This document shows, one piece after another, positions 55,213 through 64,000 of a stretch of DNA of 64,000 nt (positions are counted from its first letter, which is position 1; the number at the start of each line of letters is the position of its first letter). The DNA comes from Cyanodermella asteris. Taxonomy: Eukaryota; Ascomycota; Lecanoromycetes; Ostropales; Stictidaceae. The notes beneath the pieces were generated by a model. That model saw only the letters and a program-made list of their open reading frames with translations. It did not search any database and was not told the origin of the DNA. The stretch lies in assembly GCA_900618795.1 (NCBI GenBank), contig UYJD01000006.1, positions 1,353,072-1,417,071 on the forward strand, in the 5' to 3' direction. The translations under genes and the position numbers were made by a program.

Positions 55213-57774
55213 CCCCGGGTGCTGTCCATCGAGATTAGGGGTCGTTATGCTGTTCAGAGCTGCTTTTTTGAAGCAAAGATGCACGCTTAGACGATCATCT
55301 GACAAAAGTAGCGGGCCGGACAACAAAACAGAGGCAGAAAATGCACGAGGTAAAGATCTCGAAGTGCAGGTCACAAATCAAGTACATGAAGTGGACTAGA
55401 TCGTACAAATCTTCGGTCAAGTGCCAAATTGAGACTCGGCTAACGATGATGGGGAGACACAAGGTTGAAGTACGGTTCGAGATCGAAACCTTCTGTGTCT
55501 ATGTGCATAGTAGGACCTTATTTGCCCCACGCCATAAGCTGCAATCTAACAGAATCCCAGGAACCTCCGCGGCCAGGATAGTTAGGCCCGCCACGGCAGA
55601 GAGAATCTGACGCAGCCGACCGGGACCCCACATGAGTATCAGGTAAAGCTAATCGTAGTCGATTGACTCTGATGAGGGCAACGATAGGTCTCTACCGGAA
55701 AAGATCGAGTGACTACATACCGCAGTCATCAGAACGGTGACGATCCTTCGAAGTTTGGACGAGAGCATCAACGATAGCGCAACATTATGGCGACATGTTA
55801 GTACAATTCTAGAAACGGCAGGATTGTGAAGAAGTCACTAAGCGGCACGAACATGAAACCCGGCGGAATGTTTTTGCGTTCGGAATCAGCATCAGCCAAG
55901 AGCTCCGACAATCATTTCGCACTCGGATGGTTTTCGACCCCTGATATGCTACGCCAGCCTCATCATTGTTGCAATCGCAACAAGAGATCCTTTAACGAGC
56001 ATGTTAGCGAATGTTCGAAGTCTTCTACATTCATTAGGGTCCTACGAGCCGACTGTGGCGGACCCGGTTACCATATCATCATCAGCTTCGCATTTATTAC
56101 CGACTGCCAATTCTCGTGATCATTCGAGACCAGTCACGATCCCATTTTGAATGCAATCAACTTGCTGCAGGCAACTCATCGTACTTTTCACACACCCGAC
56201 GCCATCCGCGAACGTTTACATGTTTTAATTGACATCAATGAGGGCGGCCGGCTGTCCCAGGCCACGCGTCTGGTGCAAAAAGGTGGACTTCTTTTCGAGA
56301 ACATCTCCTAAGGCGCTCTGAATCTGAGCAGCCAATGCATAACATTGTGTCTTGACGCAGCTTGACGCAGTAGCGTTGAAACTCTTTTGATACCACTGCT
56401 CAACACCAGGACGTGCTGGGCGACTTGAATTCGAAGTCGACGAATGCGGCCATTCGCTTCCATCTGAGGTCGACCTAGCCCAGTCAGCAAGTAAGTGCTG
56501 ATGCTTCATATTGTCCGCCTCCATCCGAGGACTCACTTGAAGACTTCTCCTCATGCCAAATGCCAGGGGTGTGGCCGTGCCCGCCTTGATGTCCAGAATC
56601 AGTCACTTTGCCAAGGGCCATAACTCGTCCCTCACCATCGTCTTGTGGTCCCTAATGCCGTTGTCATCCATGGCCATTGCTCTGGCCATCGTACCCTTCT
56701 CCAATCCCCATGAAGCGCTCCGCCAATGGCATCCAACCTCGCTAGCCGCGCATTGCGCTAGGGCCCCGTCTCCGCATGACTTGCAGCAACTTACCCTAGT
56801 GCCGCTGTCAACCAACCTTCGAGCTGCAAGGACGCGCTGTCAAAGGATGCAAGACTCTTGAACTGTTGTCTTTAGCACTGATAGATCATGCCGTCTGGGA
56901 GTCGCTCGCCTGCAGTGGTATCGCCGTGGGCCGAAACAAATCGCACCGACTCATGTCAGCTGTCACTCTGCTATGAAGTGCAGACTTCCCACCAGAATGT
57001 ACAGATCCATCATGGAACTCAGATCGTTCATCGTCTTTTAGCAGGGTTCCCCTCAAGAATGCATTTGTTTTGGGATGCATTGACGCGCCTTGTTTCTCCA
57101 CATGCTCCATTGCTTCGTCCTTCTCCGCATTCTCTAAACCTTCCCTATACCTGAGTCCTCATCACCGACGCGTTGGTTAGGATGCCCATGTCTCGACCAC
57201 TGCATCTCCTCATCGAGCCCTTCTGGTTAGACACCGGCAACGCGCGTCCCAGGCACAGCTTCGAACCTGCCTTTCACCGTTACGATACTTTTCATTCATT
57301 GCAGCATCAAGAACTCTAAAAGACCAGACAAACAGAGCGGACAACGTGATGCTCTGCCAGGCTGACGAAATCTCAGCATTCACTGCCATACCACATCGTG
57401 CCAATGATACCTAGAAGAGACCCCGGGTGTTTGTCCTCGTTGTCCAATCCCGCTTCAGGCATGGTGACCCCAGTACATGCCTGTCACGATTGACCATCTC
57501 ATCTGCATCTTCTCCGCTTCTGTCCACAGTCCCCTCTCGTATCCTGGACAAGCGTTCATACAAGGGTTTCGCAAGCGAATTCGACAGGAAATAGACTGGC
57601 CCAGGCTTTGCGAAGATGCTTCAAGGTTGCTGTAGGTAAGTAACTTTCCTTTCGACCGTTCCTTCTGAGGAGAATTGTTGGGATTACTCCTTGACCGTTA
57701 CATGTGGAGAGGCATATAAACTAGCTCCCTTTTCGTGACTAGCCGGCACTAGTCATATACCTCCATCGCCCTCA
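55213..57774. other. Gene-free stretch
   Basis: About 2.6 kb. On the minus strand near 55600-55900 there are short hydrophobic open segments (for example ILSAVAGLTILAAEVPGILL) that could be more membrane-protein debris, but they are too short to assign. No other gene seen. The last 120 bp hold the alcohol oxidase promoter. Confidence 0.45.
57712..57718 (+). promoter_or_regulatory. TATA box of alcohol oxidase gene
   Basis: ATATAAA in GCATATAAACT, 63 bp above the first ATG (57775) and 117 bp above the ATG I prefer (57829). Strong TATA promoters are usual for inducible alcohol oxidases. Confidence 0.6.
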
Positions 57775-57828
57775 ATGTTTTCACGAACATATGACCTCTT
57801 CTTTAAACAGAACCTAGATTCAGACAAA

Positions 57829-59880
57829 ATGACTCTGCCAGAAGAATTCGATATCATCGTCTGCGGCGGCGGTAGCTGTGGATGCGTCGTCGCTGGGCGG
57901 CTCGCCAACCTCGACCACAACCTCAAGGTCCTTCTCATCGAGGCTGGCGAGAACAACCTGAACAGTCAAGCGGTCTACCGGCCAGGAATCTATCCCAGTA
58001 ACATGAAGCTTGATTCCAAGACGGCGTCTTTCTACGAGAGTCGACCTTCCGAGCATCTCGATGGTCGCAGTGCCATTGTGCCTTGCGCCCACATTCTCGG
58101 AGGAGGTTCATCTATCAACTTCATGATGTACACAAGAGCCTCTGCCAGTGACTACGACAGCTTTCAAACCGAGGGTTGGACTACCAAGGATCTTCTCCCG
58201 CTCATGAAGAAGCACGAAACCTACCAGAGAGCATGCAGCAACAGAGATATTCACGGCTTCGAAGGACCCATCAAGGTCAGCTTCGGTAACTACACGTACC
58301 CTATCGGTTGGGACTTTCTCCGAGCTGCCGAATCTCAGGGATTTCCTATCACCGATGATTTGCAAGATCTGACTACTGGTCACGGTGCTGAGCACTGGCT
58401 CAAGTGGATCAACCGCAATACCGGTCGCCGCTCAGACAGTGCTCACGCGTACGTTCACTCAACTATGCGCGAGCATCAGAATCTGTTCCTTGCATGCAAC
58501 ACCAAGGTTGACAAGATCATCATGAAAGACGGTCGTGCTGTTGGCGTACAGACTGTGCCGACCAAGCCTCTCCATCCACAGCAAAACCGCACTCGAATCT
58601 TCACTGCGAAGAAACAGATCATTGTTTCGTCAGGAACCATGAGCACACCCTTGATCCTGCAGCGCTCTGGAATTGGTGATCCAGAGAAGCTCCGCAAAGT
58701 TGGTGTCAAGCCTCTTGTTGACCTGCCGGGTGTCGGTCAAAACTTCCAAGACCACTACCTGACCTTTGCCCCGTACCGTGCCAAGCCAGGCACGGAGACC
58801 TTTGATGATTTTGTGAGAGGAAATCCAGAGGTTCAAAAGAGAGTCTTCGATCAGTGGAACATTAATGGTAAGTTGCCATTGTGATAAGACCCTCCGAGCT
58901 ACGTGGTGCGTCGATGACTAACCCTTCCAGGCACTGGCCCTCTTGCCACCAACGGCATCGAAGCTGGTGTCAAGGCTCGACCTACCGAAGAAGAGATCAA
59001 CAAGATGGAGACTTGGCCAACAAAGGGCTTCAAGCAAGGCTGGGAATCGTACTTCAAGAACCGCCCCGATGCTCCCGTCATGCACTATTCAGTCATCGCG
59101 GGCTTCTTTGGCGACCACATGCAACTGCCGCCAGGTAACTACTTTACTCAGTTTCACTTCCTTGAGTATCCCTTCTCTCGTGGCGAAACACACATCAAGT
59201 CTGCAGACCCATATGACCATCCCGACTTCGACGCTGGCTTCATGAACGACAAACGCGACATGGCAGCCATGGTCTGGGGTTACATCAAGTCACGCGAGAC
59301 GTCACGACGCATGGATGCCTATGCCGGTGAATTGACGACCCACCACCCGTTCTTTAAGTTCAATTCACCTGCCCGCGCCAAAGACATGGACCTCGAAACG
59401 ACCAAAGCATATGCTGGCCCGAACCACCTCAGCGCTGGCATCCAACACGGCAGCTGGACGATCCCCAGAACCAAAGGCAAGGAGCCCAAAGCCACCTACC
59501 TCAACTCCAACCAGCGCGAGATCCTGGATGACCTCGAGTATTCTTACGAAGACATTGAGGCGATTGAAGACTGGGTCAAGCGGCACGTCGAGACTACCTG
59601 GCACAGTCTGGGCACCTGCTCGATGGCGCCCAAGGAGGGGAACTCGATCGTCAAGCACGGTGTATTGGATAAGAGGCTGAATGTACATGGCGTAAAGGGC
59701 TTGAAGTGTGCTGATCTGTCGATCTGTCCGGATAATGTGGGATGCAACACCTACTCGACCGCTCTTCTGATTGGTGAGAAGGCGGCGACGTTGGTGGCTG
59801 AGGACCTGGGCTATTCTGGGGAGGCATTGGAGATGAAGGTTCCTTCTCTGCCGGAGAAGCCGTGCCATTCGCTGGCTTGA
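57829..59880 (+). CDS. AOX1: Alcohol (methanol) oxidase, GMC oxidoreductase family
   Basis: Exons 57829-58867 and 58931-59880 (63-bp intron), 662 aa. The FAD enzyme oxidises methanol and short alcohols to aldehydes with release of hydrogen peroxide; in yeasts it works inside peroxisomes. Landmarks: MTLPEEFDIIVCGGGSCGCV (FAD site), LDHNLKVLLIEAGENNLN, KLDSKTASFYESRPSEHLDG, the GMC signature HILGGGSSINFMMYTRAS, the second signature SSGTMSTPLILQRSGIGDP, ATNGIEAGVKARP straight after the splice, catalytic His in TTWHSLGTCSM and Asn in DNVGCNTYSTALLIGEKAAT. Length equals yeast AOX (about 663 aa). An in-frame ATG at 57775 would add 18 residues (MFSRTYDLFFKQNLDSDK), but family proteins begin at the later Met. 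The C-terminus is KPCHSLA, not a canonical PTS1 (yeast AOX ends ARF). Confidence 0.95.
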
Positions 59881-60528
59881 GTGATGGTGCGGGAGGTTAA
59901 CTCTTATTGCGGTCAATCTGTTTCAATGTCTTTTGTGGATGTAAACAAGCCAATGGTAGTTAGCAACGACCATGCATTAGTTTCCTGTTTGCCGAGCACG
60001 TTTTGGAAAGACCTGCCAGGCAGTATGCAGGGCCATACGTGTCAGTGAGCTCAAGGGGCCGGATTGTCGGGAACGACATCAGTTCCTCGTACACCTGCTT
60101 GACCCGCCTGTGATCGGCATGCAGACGAGCATTTTCCCGCGATCGTCGTATCATCAACTTTCCCCACTTGATAACGTCGGCATTGTTGATGCTGCTGATC
60201 CGTCAGCCATGTCCTCCAGACATCAGTGTAACCTGCCTTCCCTGGCGTCACAGCTTCGAAGGATCGAAGACATGAGCACGATGGGTGTGGAAAACAGACG
60301 TGGAAATTGTGGAGTGCAAAACTCAAAATGCTCGGATAGTCGTACCGGCCCGCTTTGGTGTCTGACACTGGCTTTGACCTAGCTCGCACTTGCTCGTGAA
60401 CACCAAGCGTAATCAGCTCTATCCGCTCCTCGGTATTGACGAGCGCTGCGGTATATATATCAGCATGTTTCGCCATCACGAAGCAGCGGGGCCTGCAAGC
60501 ACCTCGAAGACCGTGTTCGAAGGTCAAT
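59881..60528. other. Gene-free stretch
   Basis: About 650 bp, holding the 3' flank of the alcohol oxidase gene and the promoter of the secreted protein gene. Confidence 0.45.
60452..60460 (+). promoter_or_regulatory. TATA box of the secreted protein gene
   Basis: TATATATAT 69 bp above the ATG at 60529. Confidence 0.55.
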
Positions 60529-61407
60529 ATGCTTCTCAAGTCAGTCTACACGGCCTTGGCCGTCGCCATCTCGGCGACGGTCTGTCACGCCCAGAACATC
60601 AAAACCATGTACATCTTCAAAGACCCTGCCATCTCCAACAACACCGCCATCAAGACCACCGGCTTCAACTCAGTCATACTCTTCGCCATCAACATCCAAT
60701 CCAACGGCGACCTCGTCTACCCGCTGAGCGCCCTAGGAGGCGGCTCCCCAGACGTCCAGCTCACGACTAACGGAGTCTACGTCGGCGGCTCAAAGTATGC
60801 CGACCTGATCAAAGGCTATAAAACCGGCACCACCAATATCACCCGCGTCGAAGTCACGCTCAGCGGCGCCGCGAATATCCAGTCGTTGATCAACCAGTAC
60901 GGCACCGGCTCTTCGAGTCCGCTGTACAAGAGCGTTGCGGCCCTCAAATCGGCGTGGAACCTCGATGCTGCAAACAACGATGACGAGTCGCTATACGACG
61001 TCGACAGCACGGTCCAATTCGCGAAGATGCTGGGCCAGATCGGATACCAGTACTCGGCCGCACCGTACACGAACATCGACTTCTGGTCAAATGTAGTTGG
61101 GCAGATTAACTCTGCAACGCCGGGTCTGTTTGATCGGGCTTACTTGCAATGCTATGACGGTGGCACGGGCAACGATCCGGGCCAGTGGATCAACGCCCTT
61201 GGTATCAAGGTCATCCCGCTCTTGTGGGTGACGAATTCTGCGAAGCCGTATGATGGGACCACTCCTTCGGCGGCGAATGCCCAGTTTCAGAGTTGGTATT
61301 CGGGAGAGCATGTTGCTGGGGGCGGATATTGGAATAATTACGACATCGAGCAGCAGGGGTCGTCATATGTTGATTACGCAAACGCTCTGAACAGCGTGTT
61401 CGGATAG
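60529..61407 (+). CDS. Secreted protein with a probable TIM-barrel (GH18-like) fold
   Basis: Single exon, 292 aa, true ATG. Residues 1-22 are a clear signal peptide (MLLKSVYTALAVAISATVCH, cleaved near AQ). The mature part starts NIKTMYIFKDPAISNNTAIK, then GFNSVILFAINIQSNGDLVY, RVEVTLSGAANIQSLINQYG, LDAANNDDESLYDVDSTVQF, DFWSNVVGQINSATPGLFDR, YLQCYDGGTGNDPGQWIN and GIKVIPLLWVTN, and ends GGGYWNNYDIEQQG. The order of short beta-strands and helices resembles an eight-fold barrel, and QCYDGG sits like a strand-end motif. Similar secreted fungal proteins have been annotated loosely as hydrolases. The chitinase signature DGxDxDxE is not seen, so I do not claim an activity. No transmembrane anchor or GPI signal. 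Confidence 0.8.
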   Translation: MLLKSVYTALAVAISATVCHAQNIKTMYIFKDPAISNNTAIKTTGFNSVILFAINIQSNGDLVYPLSALGGGSPDVQLTTNGVYVGGSKYADLIKGYKTGTTNITRVEVTLSGAANIQSLINQYGTGSSSPLYKSVAALKSAWNLDAANNDDESLYDVDSTVQFAKMLGQIGYQYSAAPYTNIDFWSNVVGQINSATPGLFDRAYLQCYDGGTGNDPGQWINALGIKVIPLLWVTNSAKPYDGTTPSAANAQFQSWYSGEHVAGGGYWNNYDIEQQGSSYVDYANALNSVFG

Positions 61408-61882
61408 ATACCGGGCATTTCACGTCGGGGGAAAGAGTACTAGGAGGCTGAAGGCAGGAAATACAAAAGCAAGCTTCAAGATATAGTCCCGCTCAGGTGT
61501 GGGGGCAGCCAGCCCGTGTTTCCACAAGCTTCATCTGAACGTACCACCGCATTCCACCGACAACTCAAACCGCGGCGGTGTGTCAAAAAAGATAAAAAAA
61601 ATCGATCGCGGATGATAGAGCAAATGGTAGTCGTGGTTGAGTAAGTGATACAAGCACAGAATATGTAAATAGCCAGTGTCAATTTTAGACCCGACCGTCA
61701 AGTCGGCGCTTGGCAACGGTTAGCACATTCCTCGGTCGAGAACGTCGAGTTCCGATGTCGTTTTATGAGATCCGGCGCAAGCTCGAATCAGAAAGTAAAG
61801 TCAAGGTCACACACGTCCTTGGGGACAGACTATACAGGATTACCGCCACAAGACTTCAGTGGGCGATCATTGCACGATCATT
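61408..61882. other. Gene-free stretch
   Basis: About 475 bp of intergenic sequence; nothing specific recognised. Confidence 0.45.
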
Positions 61883-62764
61883 ATGGCGGGAACCTCCAGT
61901 GCAGGTGGCTTCATCGCACCCCTCTCGCCACCTGCTTCAGTCGCCTCACAAACAGCCAAGCTATTGCCTGAGCCTCGACATACTCTACTAAAGCGCGGCA
62001 GCCAGAAAGAAGCAAAACTGTTCCAGTTTCTTGATACAACACTTGACAAAATCGAAGGAAAGGTCGAGCGCAGATACGAAACCATCGGCGACGACCAAGC
62101 CACTACTCCCTCAAATATAGGATATCATAACTTTACCGAGCTCGCAACGGACGTCAATAGCGTGATAGACGTGATATGGGTGTCTGGGACACGTGAGTCA
62201 GCTCCTTGCACTCTGACAACGCCTACATGAGCTGTTCCTTCAGCTGACGCGAGTCCAGCTTCAATTCAGATCCCATTCCTACTGAGCATTGCAGGGAGGC
62301 TCAATGACTACATGAGCCGCTTCAATTTCACACCAAAGAAGCTCTTTCCACTCCTAACCAAGCTTGGCATCATCTTCACTTCTTTGCTGAGTGGAGTAGA
62401 CTACGAAAGCAAGCTGCCGCTTCCCAACGTCAACAGCCTGACAATGAACGTCACAGAGAAGGTTAGATTGCGCTCCATCGTGGAAAGCGGGCGGGTAGCC
62501 ACAGTATGTGCGTTTCAAAACGCAGGCAGATCTGCCGACGGCATGGTCACGGATGTCGCCGATACTGAGGCCACCGCCACGGAAACAGAAGGCAGGACTG
62601 AAGACGATATTGGGCGCTTTTTTGTGGAGCACGAGGATACCGATGACTGGAGTATGGATTCGAGCAGGGTCTACGAGCGAACGCTAGAGTTACTGGGCAG
62701 CTTGGACACGGATCCGATTGGGAATTACGATGATTATGCGGCGAGGCCACCTGCGGACTCATAA
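61883..62764 (+). CDS. Conserved fungal protein of unknown function, two exons
   Basis: Exons 61883-62192 and 62244-62764 (51-bp intron, C|GTGAGT donor), 276 aa. It starts MAGTSSAGGFIAPLSPPASV (ATG preceded by ATT). The core reads KEAKLFQFLDTTLDKIEGKV, YHNFTELATDVNSVIDVIWV, then across the splice SGTPDASPASIQIPFLLSIA, FNFTPKKLFPLLTKLGIIFT and MNVTEKVRLRSIVESGRVAT. It is mostly helical, followed by an acidic tail (TETEGRTEDDIGRFFVEHED). I recognise the general pattern from other filamentous ascomycetes but not the function. There is no signal peptide or membrane segment, and the acidic tail suggests a soluble intracellular protein. The second exon supplies the most conserved part. Confidence 0.75.
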
Positions 62765-63110
62765 GCTGCACAAGCAATACTCAATCAAGCGCTATCATCA
62801 ACAAAAGCGCGACTTCGCGCCGGCTGTGAGTAATTGCTCTATCATACACATGAGTCTACCTACCTACCTACCTGCTTTCCGGCAGGTACATCTTATGGGT
62901 TTCCCAGAGCCGCGTGCGCCCAGTAATGCTGGCCAGATTTCCTGCCCAGCGTGCGTTCCCACCCAAAGAGGCAACACATTCAGCTTCACTGACGGCAGGC
63001 GCGACTTTATCAACAAACCATTTTCGAATCTGCACCCCAAGCTCTGCCCATTCAAGCCAAAGCCTCGCATCATACACCCCGGCATCTATTATTCTATCCT
63101 CAACTAGAAC
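62765..63110. other. Short gene-free stretch with CTAC repeats
   Basis: About 350 bp. Includes (CTAC)4 at 62856-62871 that runs into a small hairpin (ACCTGC TTTCCG GCAGGT, about 62870-62887). Confidence 0.6.
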
Positions 63111-64000
63111 ATGCCACGGCTCAGTGGCCTTCATATCGGGGTTGTACTGGGCAGACTTAGCTATGCTTCGACCATAGACCGGCGAGTTTCAGGACGGCAC
63201 GACGAAAAGCTCAATGACAGACTCAAGGCGCTTGATTATGATTACCATGTTTCGGAAACCCACGCAGCCTTGCGCGAGATTCCCATTCACGAAGATGATG
63301 GCGACGAGACGAGCTATGTCCGCTGGATTGGTGGTATATGTGAAGCTTGTGGAAAGAAGGAGCATGAAAGTACGCTTCAATGCGAGCGTGGAGGCCGTTG
63401 TGACAGGAGCGACCTCATCCGATCCCACGTGGTCATGGTTGAGACGGGTCGTGACCAAATGTCTGAAACAGAGAGACGAAAGCAGAAGCTGTTCAAACAA
63501 CGAGGCCTTGACATCTCAGGTTATGCAGCACGCTCACCACCTCAGATCGGCGATGAAGCGCATACAGGTGAGACCCACGATGATCGTGGCCGTTACTGAA
63601 ACACCAAGCTGACATTTTCTTAGACCGCGCGCGTCGATCAGCAACACTCCCATCGCCACTGAATGCACTCGCGACACCCGAAGGAAACCCTTTGCTCCGT
63701 CTCAACTATGGTATGGAAAATGTCCAGAAGGTGCTCGATCAAAGCAGGGAAGCGCTTTGCCTCACCATCCGGCTCGAAAAACTGTCCTTCCCTCTACAGC
63801 CATTTGCCATCAAAAAGAACGTCATGGACATCAAGGTCGACGCATATTGTAACGGCGAGTTCATGAGCTCTGCCTTCATATCTCTTCGCGGTAAGAAAGG
63901 CGATAGTGCCGAATTGTGCCTGCGCTTGCACGGCAAGAGGGTCAGTAAGAATGGAGAGAGACCGCTGATCGCCACTCCATCGCAGCAGCCGTCGAATGAC
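63111..64000 (+). CDS. Unknown fungal protein with a Cys-rich motif, cut by window end
   Basis: Exons 63111-63567 and 63624 onward (56-bp intron, G|GTGAGA donor, CTTAG acceptor); the 3' end lies outside the window. The start MPRLSGLHIGVVLGRLSYAS is from a real ATG. A Cys cluster, CEACGKKEHESTLQC, then GGRCD, has spacing that could bind zinc. The second exon reads LNYGMENVQKVLDQSREALC, LTIRLEKLSFPLQPFAIKK, DIKVDAYCNGEFMSSAFISL and GKKGDSAELCLRLHGKRVSK, a beta-rich stretch of globular type. I do not recognise the family. It follows another unknown gene on the same strand after 346 bp, but the two are not similar. The splice is supported by phase (GAC formed across the junction) and by continued coding character. 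Confidence 0.65.

Noticed and set aside
55540-55900. Short hydrophobic minus-strand segments that could belong to a membrane protein
   Set aside because: Each is under 50 codons, in different frames, and they lie on the wrong side of the PTH11-like start to be its later exons; too weak to annotate.
60051-60539. 162-codon minus-strand open frame between the alcohol oxidase and the secreted protein genes
   Set aside because: No ATG-initiated protein with recognisable features; it covers the promoter with a good TATA box for the plus-strand gene.
1-64000. CRISPR arrays, bacterial operons, ribosome binding sites, LTR elements
   Set aside because: None visible. Gene structures with spliceosomal introns show nuclear eukaryotic DNA, and I saw no reverse transcriptase, integrase or capsid-type sequence, nor paired long terminal repeats.

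Overview
The window looks like nuclear DNA of a filamentous ascomycete (Pezizomycotina, probably a dothideomycete). The reasons are short GT-AG introns (mostly 47-110 bp), HET-domain and DUF3431-type genes, a methanol-oxidase-type GMC enzyme, a dispersed 5S rRNA gene, and many conserved 'Pezizomycotina only' proteins. The class-level guess is inference. I read exon joins by hand from splice consensus, phase and protein continuity; they are not confirmed by RNA.

Layout. 1-13 kb is gene-poor: a conserved small protein (1349-2446, +), an SFP1-type zinc-finger regulator (5003-7010 and probably up to 7818, -) and an intact HET-domain gene (10394-12307, -). 13-30 kb is dense and almost all on the minus strand: a very long F-box protein ending in a CaaX box, a BuGZ/ZNF207 homologue, two more F-box genes, a Cys-rich single-pass membrane protein, an uncertain gene, and a small four-exon Lys-rich protein. 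31-32.3 kb holds a decayed HET-domain relic. 33-41.5 kb holds a small membrane-type protein, a coilin homologue, COP9 signalosome subunit 7 and UDP-glucose pyrophosphorylase. 43-45 kb holds a broken DUF3431 gene. 45-53.6 kb is another housekeeping block: ENT3 epsin, an 87-aa conserved protein, a transaldolase-family enzyme, CTNNBL1 and a GH27 alpha-galactosidase. 54-57 kb is gene-poor, with a 5S rRNA gene and a truncated membrane-protein relic. 57-64 kb holds an alcohol oxidase, a secreted protein and two lineage-specific genes, the last cut by the window end.

Functional themes. There is no operon or obvious metabolic cluster. Nuclear and RNA biology recurs (coilin, CTNNBL1, BuGZ, SFP1), as does ubiquitin-related regulation (three F-box proteins plus CSN7). 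UDP-glucose pyrophosphorylase, transaldolase, alpha-galactosidase and alcohol oxidase are carbon metabolism genes.

Most notable observations: a fungal coilin with both the N-terminal fold and the atypical Tudor domain; an F-box protein with a C-terminal farnesylation-type CLVM box; an alpha-galactosidase ending in KDEL and lacking the cysteine next to its nucleophile; a BuGZ homologue that keeps a GLEBS-like BUB3-binding motif; a 156-codon coding-like open frame directly after, and in frame with, the transaldolase stop; and a 223-bp diverged dispersed repeat present twice in opposite orientations.
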